Notes: generated from the sequence alone by a model not told the origin. A DNA stretch of 28,721 bases from an uncultured Chromatiaceae bacterium (GCA_946482325.1 CAMLRA010000039.1:1-28721); one strand, 5' to 3'. Counted from the first letter of the stretch, positions 16,379-25,440 are shown. Numbers and translations are program-made.

Positions 16379-16396
16379 ATGACAAATTCATGACCC
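16379..16396 (-). promoter_or_regulatory. Pho-box-like direct repeat
   Basis: The minus strand reads GGGTCAT-GAAT-TTGTCAT: two 7-mers matching the PhoB half-site CTGTCAT at 5 and 6 of 7 positions, with the standard 4-bp spacer. It lies upstream of an alkaline phosphatase gene. It is about 35 bp upstream of the predicted -35 element, farther than the classical overlap, so the assignment is tentative. Confidence 0.4.
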
Positions 16397-16642
16397 GGAA
16401 GAACTTTATCGCCGCTCTTGCGTGCGGCTAGGCTCTGACTTATTGTGCTAAGACAAAAATATTTGCTGCAGTGCAACTTTGCGGGTAGTGGTTTGGTCGA
16501 ATTCAGGCCGGTTCCTGCAAATGGTCCACAATCAAATGGTGAAATGTTTGCAAAAGCGGCAATAGAGGTGCTCAGCGCGCACTGAGCAGTGGTCGTAGTG
16601 TACTGCAGCATGTTGCAGTGTCTTCACAGGTTCTGACGTCGT

Positions 16643-17236
16643 ATGAAACTTATCCCAATCCTATTCAGTTCATTACTCGTGCTGGGGGGCTGTGCCAGTT
16701 ACCCGGAACCGGTGCGGGTGGCCGACGAAACCACCCTGGTCAGTTTTCCGGCGACAGTCAAAGCCGGCCTGACCCAAGGCCCGGCGCGCTGGAGCGGTGT
16801 TATCGCTAAAGTACAAAATAACAGCCAGGACACCCGGCTTGAAATCGTTTATTTCCCCAGCGGCACACATGGCCGGCCTTTAACCGATAAAGAAACGGAA
16901 GGCCGGTTTGTTGCTTACGCTAAAGGCTTTTTAGATCCGGTAGTTTATCAACCCGGCAAACAAGTCACTGTCCTCGGTCAACTCGCCCCGTTTGAAGCCG
17001 GTAAAGTCGACCAATTTGTGTATAGTTACCCGGTGATCAAGGCGTCAGCGGTGTATTTATGGCCAAAACAACAGGAAACTACCCGGGTTGAAGTTGAACC
17101 CTGGCCGTTGTGGCGTGGACCTTATCCGTATTGGGGCTATGGCCCGGCTATGCGGATCAGAACAACAATTCCAACAGGTGCAACTCCAACACAAGGCCCG
17201 GCAGATGTACAACAACCCAGTTCGCAACAGCGTTAA
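16643..17236 (+). CDS. slp: Slp family outer-membrane lipoprotein
   Basis: A 197-residue lipoprotein. The N-terminus MKLIPILFSSLLVLGGC has a lipobox LGGC with the lipidated Cys at 17, followed by SYPEP, so sorting to the outer membrane is likely. The body contains RWSGVIAKVQNNSQDTRLE, GRFVAYAKGFLDPVVYQPGK and VTVLGQLAPFEAGKVDQFVY, an OB-like beta-rich core typical of the Slp/YeaY family (starvation- or stationary-phase lipoproteins of unclear role). The C-terminus (WPLWRGPYPYWGYGP) is rich in Trp, Pro and Tyr. In E. coli the paralogue yeaY also lies between tsaB and fadD. The ribosome site is weak. The end overlaps the next gene by 32 bp. Confidence 0.9.
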   Translation: MKLIPILFSSLLVLGGCASYPEPVRVADETTLVSFPATVKAGLTQGPARWSGVIAKVQNNSQDTRLEIVYFPSGTHGRPLTDKETEGRFVAYAKGFLDPVVYQPGKQVTVLGQLAPFEAGKVDQFVYSYPVIKASAVYLWPKQQETTRVEVEPWPLWRGPYPYWGYGPAMRIRTTIPTGATPTQGPADVQQPSSQQR

Positions 17237-18059
17237 ATCAGTTTTATTTGCATTGTGCTGCGCCGTCGCGCAGGCCAAAGCGGCAGTGCCGGCTGGCTTA
17301 CAGCAGTGGATTGATGCACCACAACGCAGTGCTGAGAATAAAGCCCGGGACCAATACCGTCATCCGGCGGAAACACTAGGCTTTTTTGGCCTGCAGCCAG
17401 AAATGAAAGTGCTGGAAATATGGCCGGCACGTGGCTGGTACACCGAAATCCTAGCGCCTTATCTCAAAGAACGCGGCGAACTGACTATTGCCAATTTCCG
17501 TCATAATGATGGCACGCTGGAAGATGATAAAAAAATCTTCTGGGCCAAGCTGTCGGCACGGCTCGACGCAGACATCCGAAAAAATCCGCAGCATTTTGGC
17601 AAAGTGAAATCACTGGAATTTGACCCGCCGGCCATGATGCAGCTGGGACAAGTCAATTATTACGACATGGTACTGAGTTTTCGCAATTCACATGTCTGGA
17701 ATGAAGCCGGTTATTTGCTTGATGTGTACCGTGCTTTGTTTGATGCGTTAAAACCGGGTGGAACCTTGGGGCTGGTAGAACACCGCTCTAGTCGGTTGTC
17801 GGAGATTTCGAGCCGGGCTGGAGAGGGGTATCTTGATGAATATTATGTGATTTCTGTTGCGCAGCAAGCCGGTTTTGTATTGGCCGAACGTTCTGAGATC
17901 AACGCCAATCCACTCGATACGAAAAATTATCCGAAAGGGGTTTATGCATTGCCACCTACGCTGGCGATGGGTGAACAAGACAAAGCGCGGTATCTGGCGA
18001 TTGGCGAAAGCGATCGCATGACGCTGCGTTTTATTAAACCGCAGCCGACAGCTCAGTAA
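17205..18059 (+). CDS. Exported class I methyltransferase-like protein
   Basis: A 284-residue protein that begins inside slp (ATG 17205, MYNNPVRNSVKSVLFALCCA). The first 27 residues look like a signal peptide (cleavage near AQAKAA-VP). The mature part resembles the predicted methyltransferases of COG4798: KARDQYRHPAETLGFFGL, the SAM-binding strand VLEIWPARGWYTEILAPYL (69-87), MVLSFRNSHVW, and the strand-4/5 region LKPGGTLGLVEHR. The glycine loop reads WPARG where relatives typically have WPGGG, so SAM binding may be altered. An export signal on a methyltransferase-like protein is a known oddity of this group; the substrate is not known. The 32-bp overlap with slp indicates coupling. Confidence 0.82.
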   Translation: MYNNPVRNSVKSVLFALCCAVAQAKAAVPAGLQQWIDAPQRSAENKARDQYRHPAETLGFFGLQPEMKVLEIWPARGWYTEILAPYLKERGELTIANFRHNDGTLEDDKKIFWAKLSARLDADIRKNPQHFGKVKSLEFDPPAMMQLGQVNYYDMVLSFRNSHVWNEAGYLLDVYRALFDALKPGGTLGLVEHRSSRLSEISSRAGEGYLDEYYVISVAQQAGFVLAERSEINANPLDTKNYPKGVYALPPTLAMGEQDKARYLAIGESDRMTLRFIKPQPTAQ

Positions 18060-18065
18060 CGCAAA

Positions 18066-18947
18066 TTGGCATTGATCACGCCTGTTGCTGTCGAATTTAA
18101 GCTGCCGTCTGGCCTGACATTGGCCGGGTGGTGTTCAGCCCCGCAGTTGCCGTCGCAACCGGTATTGTGTCTGCACGGCTGGCTGGATAATGCTAACTCG
18201 TTTTTACCGTTGGCACCGGCATTGCCAGAATTGCCGCTGTTGGCGCTGGATCTGGCCGGACATGGACATAGCAGTCACCGCAGCGCCGATGCCCACTATT
18301 ATCTTTTTGATTATGTAGCGGATATTGCAACTTTATGCCGGCAACAAGGCTGGCAGCAGCTGACAATCATCGGTCACTCGATGGGCGGCATGGTTGCCAC
18401 AGTATTGGCGGCGAGCTTTCCGGAGCTGGTCGGCCGGCTGGTGCTGATAGACAGTTTGGGCCTGATGACCACAGCAGCGACCGACACCGCCACGCAGCTG
18501 CGTAAAGCCGTCATTTCCCGCCTGCAGAGCCATCAAAAAATAAAACCGCAATATGGCACCTTGCACGACGCAGCCAAGGCGCGCCAGCAACAAAGTGACT
18601 TTGACTTCGCTACAGCGCTGTTACTGACTGAACGTGGTTGTGAACCGACTGCGGCCGGTTTTAGCTGGCGCACCGATATTAAATTACGTGAAGTGTCGGC
18701 ATTTCGTATGTGCGAGGCGCAGGCGCATGCAGTGATCTGCACGCTACAATGTCCGGTATTAGCATTAATGTCGGCGCAAAGCCCGGTTGAGATCCGCCAG
18801 GCGATACAACAATTTCAGGCCGATTATCCGCAGCTTGAGCTGGTGCAGTGTCCTGGCGGTCATCATTTACATATGACGGATGCAGTTTTTTGCGCAAACG
18901 AGATCCGACGCTTTTTTTCAACAATGCAAGTATCTATTGAGCAATAG
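18066..18947 (+). CDS. Alpha/beta hydrolase
   Basis: A 293-residue alpha/beta-hydrolase-fold enzyme, probably an esterase or thioesterase. The oxyanion region is LHGWLDNANSF (36-46), LDLAGHGHS follows strand 4, the nucleophile Ser105 is in IIGHSMGGMVA, and the C-terminal His lies in CPGGHHLHM. No ATG is available near the N-terminus: the best start is TTG at 18066, six bases after the methyltransferase stop, without a clear ribosome site (TTG at 18072 is an alternative). So the start is uncertain by a few residues. Its position just before fadD suggests a link with fatty acid or ester use, but that is inference. Confidence 0.85.
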   Translation: MALITPVAVEFKLPSGLTLAGWCSAPQLPSQPVLCLHGWLDNANSFLPLAPALPELPLLALDLAGHGHSSHRSADAHYYLFDYVADIATLCRQQGWQQLTIIGHSMGGMVATVLAASFPELVGRLVLIDSLGLMTTAATDTATQLRKAVISRLQSHQKIKPQYGTLHDAAKARQQQSDFDFATALLLTERGCEPTAAGFSWRTDIKLREVSAFRMCEAQAHAVICTLQCPVLALMSAQSPVEIRQAIQQFQADYPQLELVQCPGGHHLHMTDAVFCANEIRRFFSTMQVSIEQ

Positions 18948-19073
18948 GCTGTGCAGATTGTCGACAATACATAGACTGACGGCTAATTGTATATCAGAAA
19001 AATTTGTGGGATGATTGAAGATTAGAGTAAAAACTCAGAAGTCGCTGCCGGTTGTAAATATGCTGCTGATTAT

Positions 19074-19102
19074 TTGCATAACCCGGTGAACATACCTATA
19101 AA
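19074..19102 (+). promoter_or_regulatory. Candidate promoter for fadD
   Basis: TTGCAT (19074-19079), a 17-bp spacer and TATAAA (19097-19102). The -10 matches 5 of 6 consensus bases; the -35 is weaker. The predicted start near 19109 leaves about 24 bases with GAGGAG before the GTG start. Confidence 0.5.
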
Positions 19103-19132
19103 AACAAATAGAAAAATGACGAGGAGACGAAG

Positions 19133-20785
19133 GTGGAGAAAGTCTGGTTAAAGCGTTACCCGCCTGGCGTACCGGCAGAAATCAATGCCGATCACTACAG
19201 TTCATTAGTGGATATCTTTGAACAATCCATTGCCACTTATGCTGACCGTACTGCTTATATCAATATGGGCAAATCCATCACCTACCGGGAGTTGGACCAG
19301 CACAGTCAAGCCTTTGCCGCCTACCTGCAAAAGCTGGGGCTGAAACAGGGCGATGCGGTCGCCCTCATGATGCCCAACCTGCTGCAGTACCCGGTTGTAC
19401 TATTAGGGGTGTTGCGTGCTGGCTGTACCGTCGTCAACGTCAATCCATTGTATACGCCGCGGGAATTACAGCATCAGCTGAATGACTCGCAGGCCAAAGC
19501 CATTGTTATTGTGGAAAATTTTGCCCACACATTGGCAGACATTCGGGCCAATGTGAAACTGGACCACATTATTCTGACCAAAATGGGCGATATGCTGGGC
19601 CTGCTCAAAGGCAGCATCGTTAATTTCGTGGTCAAAAACGTCAAAAAAATGATCCCGGCGTATCAGTTACCCGGCGCTATCCATTACAAGCAACTGATGG
19701 CAGAAGCGCAGGGGCTGACTTACCACAAACCGGAAGTGGTTGGTGAAGATCTGGCGTTCCTGCAATACACCGGTGGCACCACGGGCGTGTCCAAAGGCGC
19801 CATGCTGACGCACCGCAACATGGTGGCGAACCTGGAACAGGTGGCCGGATGTATCGGGCCGATTTTAAGCCCTGGCAAAGAGTTTATTGTCACGGCGCTG
19901 CCGCTGTATCACATCTTTGCGCTGACCGCGAACTGCCTGACATTTATGAAATATGGCGGTACTAACCTGCTCATCACGAACCCGCGTGATATGCCTAACT
20001 TTGTCAAAGAGCTGAGCAAATATCCGTTCACAGCAATCACCGGCGTCAATACGTTATTTAACGGCCTGTTGAATTGCCCGGGTTTTGCTGAGCTTGATTT
20101 CAGCAAGCTGAAATTGTCATTAGGCGGTGGCATGGCAGTGCAAAAGCCGGTCGCCGAACGCTGGCAGAAAGTGACAAAAACCCGGTTAGTGGAAGGGTAT
20201 GGTTTGACTGAATGTGCGCCGCTGGTCACCGTCAGCCCATTTGATTTAGATGGTTTTAACGGCAGTATCGGTTTACCGGCACCGTCCACCCATATCAAAT
20301 TGATTGATGATAACGGTGCAGAAGTGGCACCGGGTGAAGCCGGTGAAATGCTGGTGCAAGGCCCACAAGTGATGCGTGGTTATCTGAACCGGCCGGATGA
20401 AACCGACAAAGTACTGAAAGATGGCTGGCTTTATACCGGCGATATCGCGCGGATGGATGAGCAAGGTTTCTTTTATATTGTTGACCGGAAAAAAGACATG
20501 ATTCTGGTGTCAGGCTTTAACGTCTATCCCAATGAAATTGAAGAAGTCGTGGCGATGAACGAAAAAGTACTGGAAGTGGCCGCAGTCGGCGTGCCAAATG
20601 AAGCGACCGGTGAAGCAGTGAAGATTTTTGTCGTGAAAAAAGACCAAAGTTTGACCGATCAGGAACTGATCGCACACTGCAAAGAACGTTTAACAGGTTA
20701 TAAAGTACCGAAGCTGGTAGAATTCCGCACAGAGTTGCCCAAAACCAATGTGGGTAAAATTTTGCGTCGGGAATTAAAAGGCTGA
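19133..20785 (+). CDS. fadD: Long-chain fatty acid-CoA ligase
   Basis: Activates long-chain fatty acids to acyl-CoA through an acyl-adenylate, at the inner face of the membrane, for beta-oxidation or lipid synthesis. The 550 residues align closely with E. coli FadD from the first residues ([18 protein letters not shown]). The ATP/AMP signature [13 protein letters not shown] is at 212-224, with GYGLTECAP, the FACS motif region [36 protein letters not shown], and the C-terminal lysine motif [10 protein letters not shown]. The start is GTG at 19133 behind GAGGAG. It is followed by an intrinsic terminator, then rnd, the same order as in E. coli. Confidence 0.97.
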   Translation: MEKVWLKRYPPGVPAEINADHYSSLVDIFEQSIATYADRTAYINMGKSITYRELDQHSQAFAAYLQKLGLKQGDAVALMMPNLLQYPVVLLGVLRAGCTVVNVNPLYTPRELQHQLNDSQAKAIVIVENFAHTLADIRANVKLDHIILTKMGDMLGLLKGSIVNFVVKNVKKMIPAYQLPGAIHYKQLMAEAQGLTYHKPEVVGEDLAFLQYTGGTTGVSKGAMLTHRNMVANLEQVAGCIGPILSPGKEFIVTALPLYHIFALTANCLTFMKYGGTNLLITNPRDMPNFVKELSKYPFTAITGVNTLFNGLLNCPGFAELDFSKLKLSLGGGMAVQKPVAERWQKVTKTRLVEGYGLTECAPLVTVSPFDLDGFNGSIGLPAPSTHIKLIDDNGAEVAPGEAGEMLVQGPQVMRGYLNRPDETDKVLKDGWLYTGDIARMDEQGFFYIVDRKKDMILVSGFNVYPNEIEEVVAMNEKVLEVAAVGVPNEATGEAVKIFVVKKDQSLTDQELIAHCKERLTGYKVPKLVEFRTELPKTNVGKILRRELKG

Positions 20786-20797
20786 TCATCAGCTGAG

Positions 20798-20824
20798 AAA
20801 AACCGCCGGCAGGCGGTTTTTTTT
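20798..20824 (+). terminator. Intrinsic terminator after fadD
   Basis: A 10-bp stem AAAAACCGCC/GGCGGTTTTT (20798-20807 and 20812-20821) with a GGCA loop, followed by an extended T-run to 20824. It starts 12 bp after the fadD stop. Confidence 0.88.
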
Positions 20825-20893
20825 ACAGCATTCTGCGCAGGCGCATGTTTGCTCGCTGGCGTGAAGTGCTGTGTTGTACTGAAGGATAACACC

Positions 20894-22039
20894 ATGAATT
20901 ATCAAATGCTGACTGAGGATGCTGCGCTTGCGGCTTATTGCAGCAAGGCCGCGCAAGCCGCTTATCTGGCGCTTGATACTGAGTTTATCCGCACCAATAC
21001 TTTGCTGCCAAAACTCGGCCTTATCCAGCTCAACGACGGCAACAGCATCGTGTTAGTCGATCCGTTGTGTATCAAAGATTGGCAGCCGTTAGTTGCCTTA
21101 TTAGCCAATCCGGCAGTGCTGAAACTGGTGCATTCCTGTACTGAAGACTTAGAAGCGCTGGCTTCGGTTGGTATTGAACAAATCACGCCACTGCTGGATA
21201 CCCAGCTGGCAGCGGAAATTATCGGTTGGGGCGGCAGTATGGGCTATGCACGGCTGGTTGAGCAGATGCTGGGTGTGACTGTCGATAAAACTGAATCCCG
21301 CACCGATTGGCTGGCACGGCCACTGGCGCCGACACAGTTGCAATACGCGGCCAACGATGTCGTATATTTATTGCAACTCACGCCTGCGCTATTAGCTGCA
21401 CTGCCAAATGAAAAAGCGCGACAACTGCTGCTGGCAGAGGGGCAATCGCTGGTCGAACGACGCCAGCGCGAGATGCCACCGGCACTTAAATATCTGGAGT
21501 TAAAAAACAGCTGGCAGTTTGGTCCGCGTGAGCTTGCTATTTTGCGCACATTTTGTGCCTGGCGCAGTCAGTATGCGGTGGAGAAAGACTTAGCCTTATC
21601 ACTGGTGATTAAAGATGCGGTGTTATACGAGCTGGCACGGCGCAAACCACAAACGATGGAAGCATTAAGCCAGATTGAAGGGATGCAGGGCAGGGAACTG
21701 CGCCGCCACGGTCAGCTCTGGTTGCAATTTATCCGTGAAGCCAAAGCATTGGCGCCAGTGGAACTGCCACAAACTTTTTATCATCTGGATAGTTTCCCCG
21801 GCTACAAACAAGTGCAGCAACAGCTCAGCGACGCGGTGAAGGCCGCCGCAAATGCAGCTGGTATCCCGGCAGAAATTTTGTCGGTAAAGCGCCAGCTGAA
21901 TGAGTATCTGAACTGGTGCTGGCGCGTGACAGAAGAAGAACGACAACTGCTGCCGTTGCCGGAGTTTTTAGGCGGTTGGCGACGCGAGATTTTATTGCCG
22001 TATTTGCCGGTGCCGCCACAGGTGCAGGCGCTGATTTAG
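20894..22039 (+). CDS. rnd: Ribonuclease D
   Basis: A 3'-5' exoribonuclease that trims tRNA and other small RNA precursors. The 381 residues start MNYQMLTED at ATG 20894 behind GAAGGA; the longer open frame upstream crosses the fadD terminator region. The DEDD-y catalytic residues are visible: Asp28 and Glu30 (LALDTEFIR), Asp85 (HSCTEDLEAL), and Tyr151/Asp155 (YAANDVVYL). A HRDC domain follows (about 210-290, with ELAILRTFCAWRSQYAVEKDLA), then a second, weaker HRDC-like C-terminal domain. The length fits the family. It lies between fadD and the min region, separated from min by the DUF4397 gene. Confidence 0.96.
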   Translation: MNYQMLTEDAALAAYCSKAAQAAYLALDTEFIRTNTLLPKLGLIQLNDGNSIVLVDPLCIKDWQPLVALLANPAVLKLVHSCTEDLEALASVGIEQITPLLDTQLAAEIIGWGGSMGYARLVEQMLGVTVDKTESRTDWLARPLAPTQLQYAANDVVYLLQLTPALLAALPNEKARQLLLAEGQSLVERRQREMPPALKYLELKNSWQFGPRELAILRTFCAWRSQYAVEKDLALSLVIKDAVLYELARRKPQTMEALSQIEGMQGRELRRHGQLWLQFIREAKALAPVELPQTFYHLDSFPGYKQVQQQLSDAVKAAANAAGIPAEILSVKRQLNEYLNWCWRVTEEERQLLPLPEFLGGWRREILLPYLPVPPQVQALI

Positions 22040-22056
22040 TCTCTGCTGATCCAGAC

Positions 22057-22086
22057 AAAAAGCGCTGCGTATACGTGGCGTTTTTT
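22057..22086 (+). terminator. Intrinsic terminator after rnd
   Basis: AAAAAGCGCTGCGTA (22057-22071) pairs with TACGTGGCGTTTTTT (22072-22086), with three G-U pairs, ending in a run of six T's. The tip must open to form a loop. It starts 18 bp after the rnd stop. Confidence 0.7.
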
Positions 22087-22203
22087 ATTTCGGTTCAGTG
22101 CATTTTTTCGGCTAAACCCTTCATTTAATTGCATGAATTTTGTTGATCTCAAGTTGGTTGCCCCAGCGTAAGCAGGTTGGTTTTCACCACAGAGGATTCA
22201 AAC

Positions 22204-23565
22204 ATGCAATGGAAAAACTCTTTAACTGTGTTGGCTTTGGGCGCGGTACTGGGTCTCAGCGGTTGCGGCAGCAGCGATAATGATGAGGCAACGCCGGTCG
22301 TCCCGACACCCACTGTCAGCCTGAAACTGGTACATGCCGCGGTTGACGCCCCTGCAGTTAACGCCACGTCCGGCGATGCTTTTAATGTCAGTAATATTGC
22401 CTTTGGCAAAGCCAGCAGCGCGGTCAAAGTGCCAGCGACTGGGCTTGGCCTTGCGGTCAGCGCAATTCTGCCGGATAACAGCACCACGCCGGTGTTAACA
22501 CCGTCGTTAACCTTTATGGCCGGGCAAACCTATAGCGCCTATGCGGTGGGCAAAGTGGCCGATGGCAGTCTTAGTGCTTTGTTAGTCAATGCGCCGGACA
22601 GTGCGCCTACCGCTGGCAATGCGTTGTTGCAGGTGGTGCATGCTGCTGCTGGTGCGCCGACTGTGGATGTGCATCTGACCGCTCCGACCGCGATGCTCAG
22701 TAGTAGCACCGTCACCGCGACTTTGCCGTTCAAACAGTTTACCGGCGCAGTCTCAGTGCCTGCAGGAGACTATCGCATCCGCATTACGCCAGCCGGAGCG
22801 CCGGCGACCGTCGTGTTTGATTCCGGTACTGTGGCAATCCCTGCCGGAGCAAATCTGCAGGTGGCCGCGATTAATAACCGCTTCGCCGGTCCTTCACCTG
22901 TGTCGTTATTGACAGTAGACCCCACCGGTGCGACCGGTGATATTAAAGACATCAACAGTACCTCTGCCGTGCGGGTGGTGCATGCAGTTGCTGATGCGCC
23001 GGCGGTGGACGTGCTGCTTAACAACAGTAAAGCCATTACTGCACTGAAGTTTCCCGATTTCACCGGCTATGCGCAGCTGAAACCGGGTAATTACAATGTT
23101 AAAGTCGCCGCCAATGCTGACAACTCCGTCGTGGTGATTAATGCTGATCTGAATCTGGCGGCCGGCAATTTCGCCACTGTGCTGGCGACTGGTTCATTGG
23201 GCGCAAACAGCATCAAACCCTGGGTATTAGCAGACACACCGCGTCGCGTCGCCACTTCGGCCCAGGTGCGGATCGCTCATGCGTCGACTGTGGCCGGCAA
23301 GGTGGATATTTACGTCACAGCCAGCCGCGACATCAGTAGCAGTACCCCAGCCTTTAAAGATGTGCCTTTTATGGCGGAAACCGGCTATGTAAATCTGAAA
23401 CCAGGCAGTTATGTCGTGACTGTGACGCCAACAGGCAGCAAAACTGCGGCGATTGGGCCGGTCCAACTGGAATTGGCAGGCAATAAAATCTATACCGCAG
23501 TAGCTCGCGATGGCATCGCCGGCGCTGCGCCAGGGCTGATTCTGCTGGATGATTTTAATCCTTAA
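22204..23565 (+). CDS. DUF4397 lipoprotein with four repeats
   Basis: A 453-residue predicted lipoprotein. The start MQWKNSLTVLALGAVLGLSGC (ATG 22204, GAGG upstream) has a lipobox LSGC with Cys21, followed by GSSDNDE; an Asp is not at +2, so outer-membrane sorting is likely. The mature part has four related units, each opening with a V(V/A)HA-type strand (near residues 43, 145, 259 and 358) followed by APxVDV or KVDIY and later KPGxYxVxV. This is the DUF4397 pattern of beta-rich Ig-like domains of unknown function. It is Ala/Val/Thr-rich with few charges, as expected for a surface protein. It is monocistronic between two terminators. Similar proteins occur in marine Proteobacteria; adhesion or surface-structure roles are speculative. 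Confidence 0.85.
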   Translation: MQWKNSLTVLALGAVLGLSGCGSSDNDEATPVVPTPTVSLKLVHAAVDAPAVNATSGDAFNVSNIAFGKASSAVKVPATGLGLAVSAILPDNSTTPVLTPSLTFMAGQTYSAYAVGKVADGSLSALLVNAPDSAPTAGNALLQVVHAAAGAPTVDVHLTAPTAMLSSSTVTATLPFKQFTGAVSVPAGDYRIRITPAGAPATVVFDSGTVAIPAGANLQVAAINNRFAGPSPVSLLTVDPTGATGDIKDINSTSAVRVVHAVADAPAVDVLLNNSKAITALKFPDFTGYAQLKPGNYNVKVAANADNSVVVINADLNLAAGNFATVLATGSLGANSIKPWVLADTPRRVATSAQVRIAHASTVAGKVDIYVTASRDISSSTPAFKDVPFMAETGYVNLKPGSYVVTVTPTGSKTAAIGPVQLELAGNKIYTAVARDGIAGAAPGLILLDDFNP

Positions 23566-23589
23566 GCAGCATTTGCCTGCTTAAAAAAC

Positions 23590-23615
23590 AAAGGGCAGCT
23601 AAAGCTGCCCTTTTT
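23590..23615 (+). terminator. Bidirectional terminator between the DUF4397 gene and minE
   Basis: The stem AAAGGGCAGC/GCTGCCCTTT (23590-23599 and 23604-23613) has a TAAA loop and is followed by T's on plus. On minus it is followed by TTTGTTTTTT. It lies between two convergent genes and can serve both. Confidence 0.88.
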
Positions 23616-23632
23616 ACTGTTTACAACGCAAA

Positions 23633-23896
23633 TTAACCGCGTTTATCTTCCGGGAAGGTGACGTTTAATTCCAGCACAGACAGTTCGTCTGAACTTTTCT
23701 CCAGCGTGACCGACACCTGATCATCCGCGATATCGACGTATTTGCGGATCACTTCCAGAATGTCACGTTCCAGCTGCGGTAAATAATCCGGGCTGGTGCG
23801 GCGGCGACGTTCGTGCGCCACGATGATCTGCAGCCGTTCTTTTGCGGTTGACGCAGTGTTTTTCTTTGAGGAACGGAAATAATCGAGTAACGACAT
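23633..23896 (-). CDS. minE: Cell division topological specificity factor MinE
   Basis: Stimulates MinD ATPase and drives the pole-to-pole oscillation of MinCD that keeps the division site at midcell. The protein has 87 residues. The N-terminal [16 protein letters not shown] is the membrane-binding amphipathic segment. The anti-MinCD helix region is [16 protein letters not shown] (about 19-34), and the C-terminal topological domain includes [18 protein letters not shown]. It starts 2 bp after the minD stop, in the usual minC-minD-minE order. Confidence 0.97.
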   Translation of the reverse strand: MSLLDYFRSSKKNTASTAKERLQIIVAHERRRRTSPDYLPQLERDILEVIRKYVDIADDQVSVTLEKSSDELSVLELNVTFPEDKRG

Positions 23897-23898
23897 GA

Positions 23899-24708
23899 TT
23901 AACCTCCGAAAATCCGTTTTAGAAGACCTTTTTTCTCCACGTTCAGGAAGCGGAACGCAACGTCCTCACCTAATAAACGGGATACAGTGTCGAGATAGGC
24001 CTGTCCTGCATCGCTGTCAGCATCCAGGATCACCGGCTGACCCGAGTTCGATGCGTTCAGCACCGCCTGAGATTCCGGGATCACGCCCAATAATTTGATA
24101 GCCAGAATGTCATTGACGTCATCGACGCTTAACATCTCGCCTTTTTGCACACGTTCCGGGTTGTAACGCGTCAGCAATAAATGTTCTTTGATACCCGGCA
24201 GGCCTTGCTCGGCGCGGCGGGATTTGCTGGATAACATGCCCAGAATACGGTCTGAATCGCGCACTGAAGACACTTCAGGGTTGGTCACGACAATGGCTTC
24301 ATCGGCGAAGTACAGTGCCATCATGGCACCGGATTCGATACCGGCTGGCGAGTCACAGATAATAAAATCGAATTCGTCAGACAGTTCATTCAGCACGCGC
24401 TCGACGCCTTCTTTGTGCAGCGCGTCTTTGTCGCGGGTTTGTGACGCCGGCAGAATAAACAGATTTTCTAAACGTTTGTCTTTAATCAGCGCCTGTTTCA
24501 GGTTGGCTTCACCGTTGATCACGTTGACGAAATCAAAAACAACGCGACGTTCACAGCCCATAATCAGGTCCAGATTACGCAAGCCGATATCAAAATCGAC
24601 GATGACGGTTTTGTGACCTTTCAGAGCCAGGCCAGTACCAATCGCCGCGCTGGTTGTGGTTTTACCGACACCGCCTTTACCTGATGTCACCACTATAATT
24701 TTTGCCAT
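23899..24708 (-). CDS. minD: Septum site-determining ATPase MinD
   Basis: A ParA/MinD-type P-loop ATPase that binds the inner membrane as an ATP dimer and recruits MinC or MinE. The 269-residue protein begins [20 protein letters not shown] with the deviant Walker A (KGGVGKTT). It continues with switch I and II regions ([28 protein letters not shown]) and ends in the amphipathic membrane-targeting helix [12 protein letters not shown]. It lies 12 bp after minC and 2 bp before minE, in one operon. Confidence 0.98.
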   Translation of the reverse strand: MAKIIVVTSGKGGVGKTTTSAAIGTGLALKGHKTVIVDFDIGLRNLDLIMGCERRVVFDFVNVINGEANLKQALIKDKRLENLFILPASQTRDKDALHKEGVERVLNELSDEFDFIICDSPAGIESGAMMALYFADEAIVVTNPEVSSVRDSDRILGMLSSKSRRAEQGLPGIKEHLLLTRYNPERVQKGEMLSVDDVNDILAIKLLGVIPESQAVLNASNSGQPVILDADSDAGQAYLDTVSRLLGEDVAFRFLNVEKKGLLKRIFGG

Positions 24709-24720
24709 AGCACAAAGTCC

Positions 24721-25440
24721 TTAGAATAAATCTGCCAACATTAACTGTCCGCCCTGCAAGCCAATACAGACTGGTTTGCCCCAGTAGTCGCCTTGCAGGG
24801 TATCGCTTAACCAATAGTTACCGGCAATCGAGATTAACTCGGGTTGCATATTGTAACAATAAATCTTTTTCGAGGCGTCGCCGCCTGCGCCGGCAATGGC
24901 TTTGCCACGCAGCGCACCATAAATATGAATATTGCCATCGGCGATGACTTCCGCGCCTGCACCGACAGTGCCGCGGATGATTAAATCGGCGCCTTTGACA
25001 TAAATCTGCTGACCGGAACGGATATTACCGTCGATGGTTTTGTTGTCTGCGCTGATGACCGTCGGTGCGACTGGCGCACTAGGGGCTGCAGGCGCTGCCG
25101 GTTTGACCGGCTCGGCGGCTTTTCCGGCCTTTGGCGGTTGCAGCGCGGCGAGACCAGCCGCATGCGCTGCTTTTTTTAAGGTGCTGTCTGCGCCACAGAC
25201 GCCAACTAACACCAGCTGTAATTCGATGAATAGCTGCTTGATGCCTGCAAAGTCGGGCGTTTGAGTGCAATTTTCGACACTGATGACAATAGGAGCCTGA
25301 GTAAAAAAGCCGGGCGCTTGTGCCAGTTTATTGCTGAGTTCCTGTCGTAGCGTCGCGACAGAAAAATCCTGACAATACAACACAGATAAAGGAAACAAAC
25401 TGCCTTTGAGTTCGATGCTTGGTTCAGACATAACAGCCAT
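24721..25440 (-). CDS. minC: Septum site-determining protein MinC
   Basis: The FtsZ polymerisation inhibitor of the Min system. The N-terminal domain (about 1-105) has ELKGSLFPLSVLYCQDFS. A Pro/Ala-rich linker follows (about 115-140, KPAAPAAPSAPVAP). The C-terminal beta-helix (about 145-238) has RSGQQIYVKGADLIIRGTVGAGAEV, DGNIHIYGALRGKAIAGAGG and QPELISIAGNYW, and binds MinD. The start is uncertain: ATG 25440 (MAVMSEPSIELKGS) and ATG 25431 (MSEPSIELKGS) are both possible, neither has a good ribosome site, and a TTG at 25446 extends the frame. It is the first gene of the minCDE operon. Confidence 0.95.
   Translation of the reverse strand: MAVMSEPSIELKGSLFPLSVLYCQDFSVATLRQELSNKLAQAPGFFTQAPIVISVENCTQTPDFAGIKQLFIELQLVLVGVCGADSTLKKAAHAAGLAALQPPKAGKAAEPVKPAAPAAPSAPVAPTVISADNKTIDGNIRSGQQIYVKGADLIIRGTVGAGAEVIADGNIHIYGALRGKAIAGAGGDASKKIYCYNMQPELISIAGNYWLSDTLQGDYWGKPVCIGLQGGQLMLADLF

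Larger units (their letters stand above)
16263..16642. other. Divergent intergenic region, phosphatase / slp
   Basis: These 380 bases contain no gene I can support. They hold a minus-strand candidate promoter for the phosphatase, a 14-bp perfect palindrome TCAGCAATTGCTGA (16293-16306) in its predicted leader, a Pho-box-like repeat (16379-16396), and presumably the slp promoter, which I could not locate. A 115-codon open frame on minus is considered spurious. Confidence 0.5.

Noticed and set aside
16264..16611. 115-codon open frame on the minus strand upstream of the alkaline phosphatase
   Set aside because: Its residue make-up (Cys- and Ser-rich, no recognisable fold) is unlike real neighbours, it has no ribosome site, and it covers the Pho-box-like site and the candidate phosphatase promoter.
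18957..18968. 12-bp palindrome ATTGTCGACAAT after the hydrolase gene
   Set aside because: About seven 12-bp palindromes are expected by chance in a window this size, and its place far from the fadD promoter gives no extra support.
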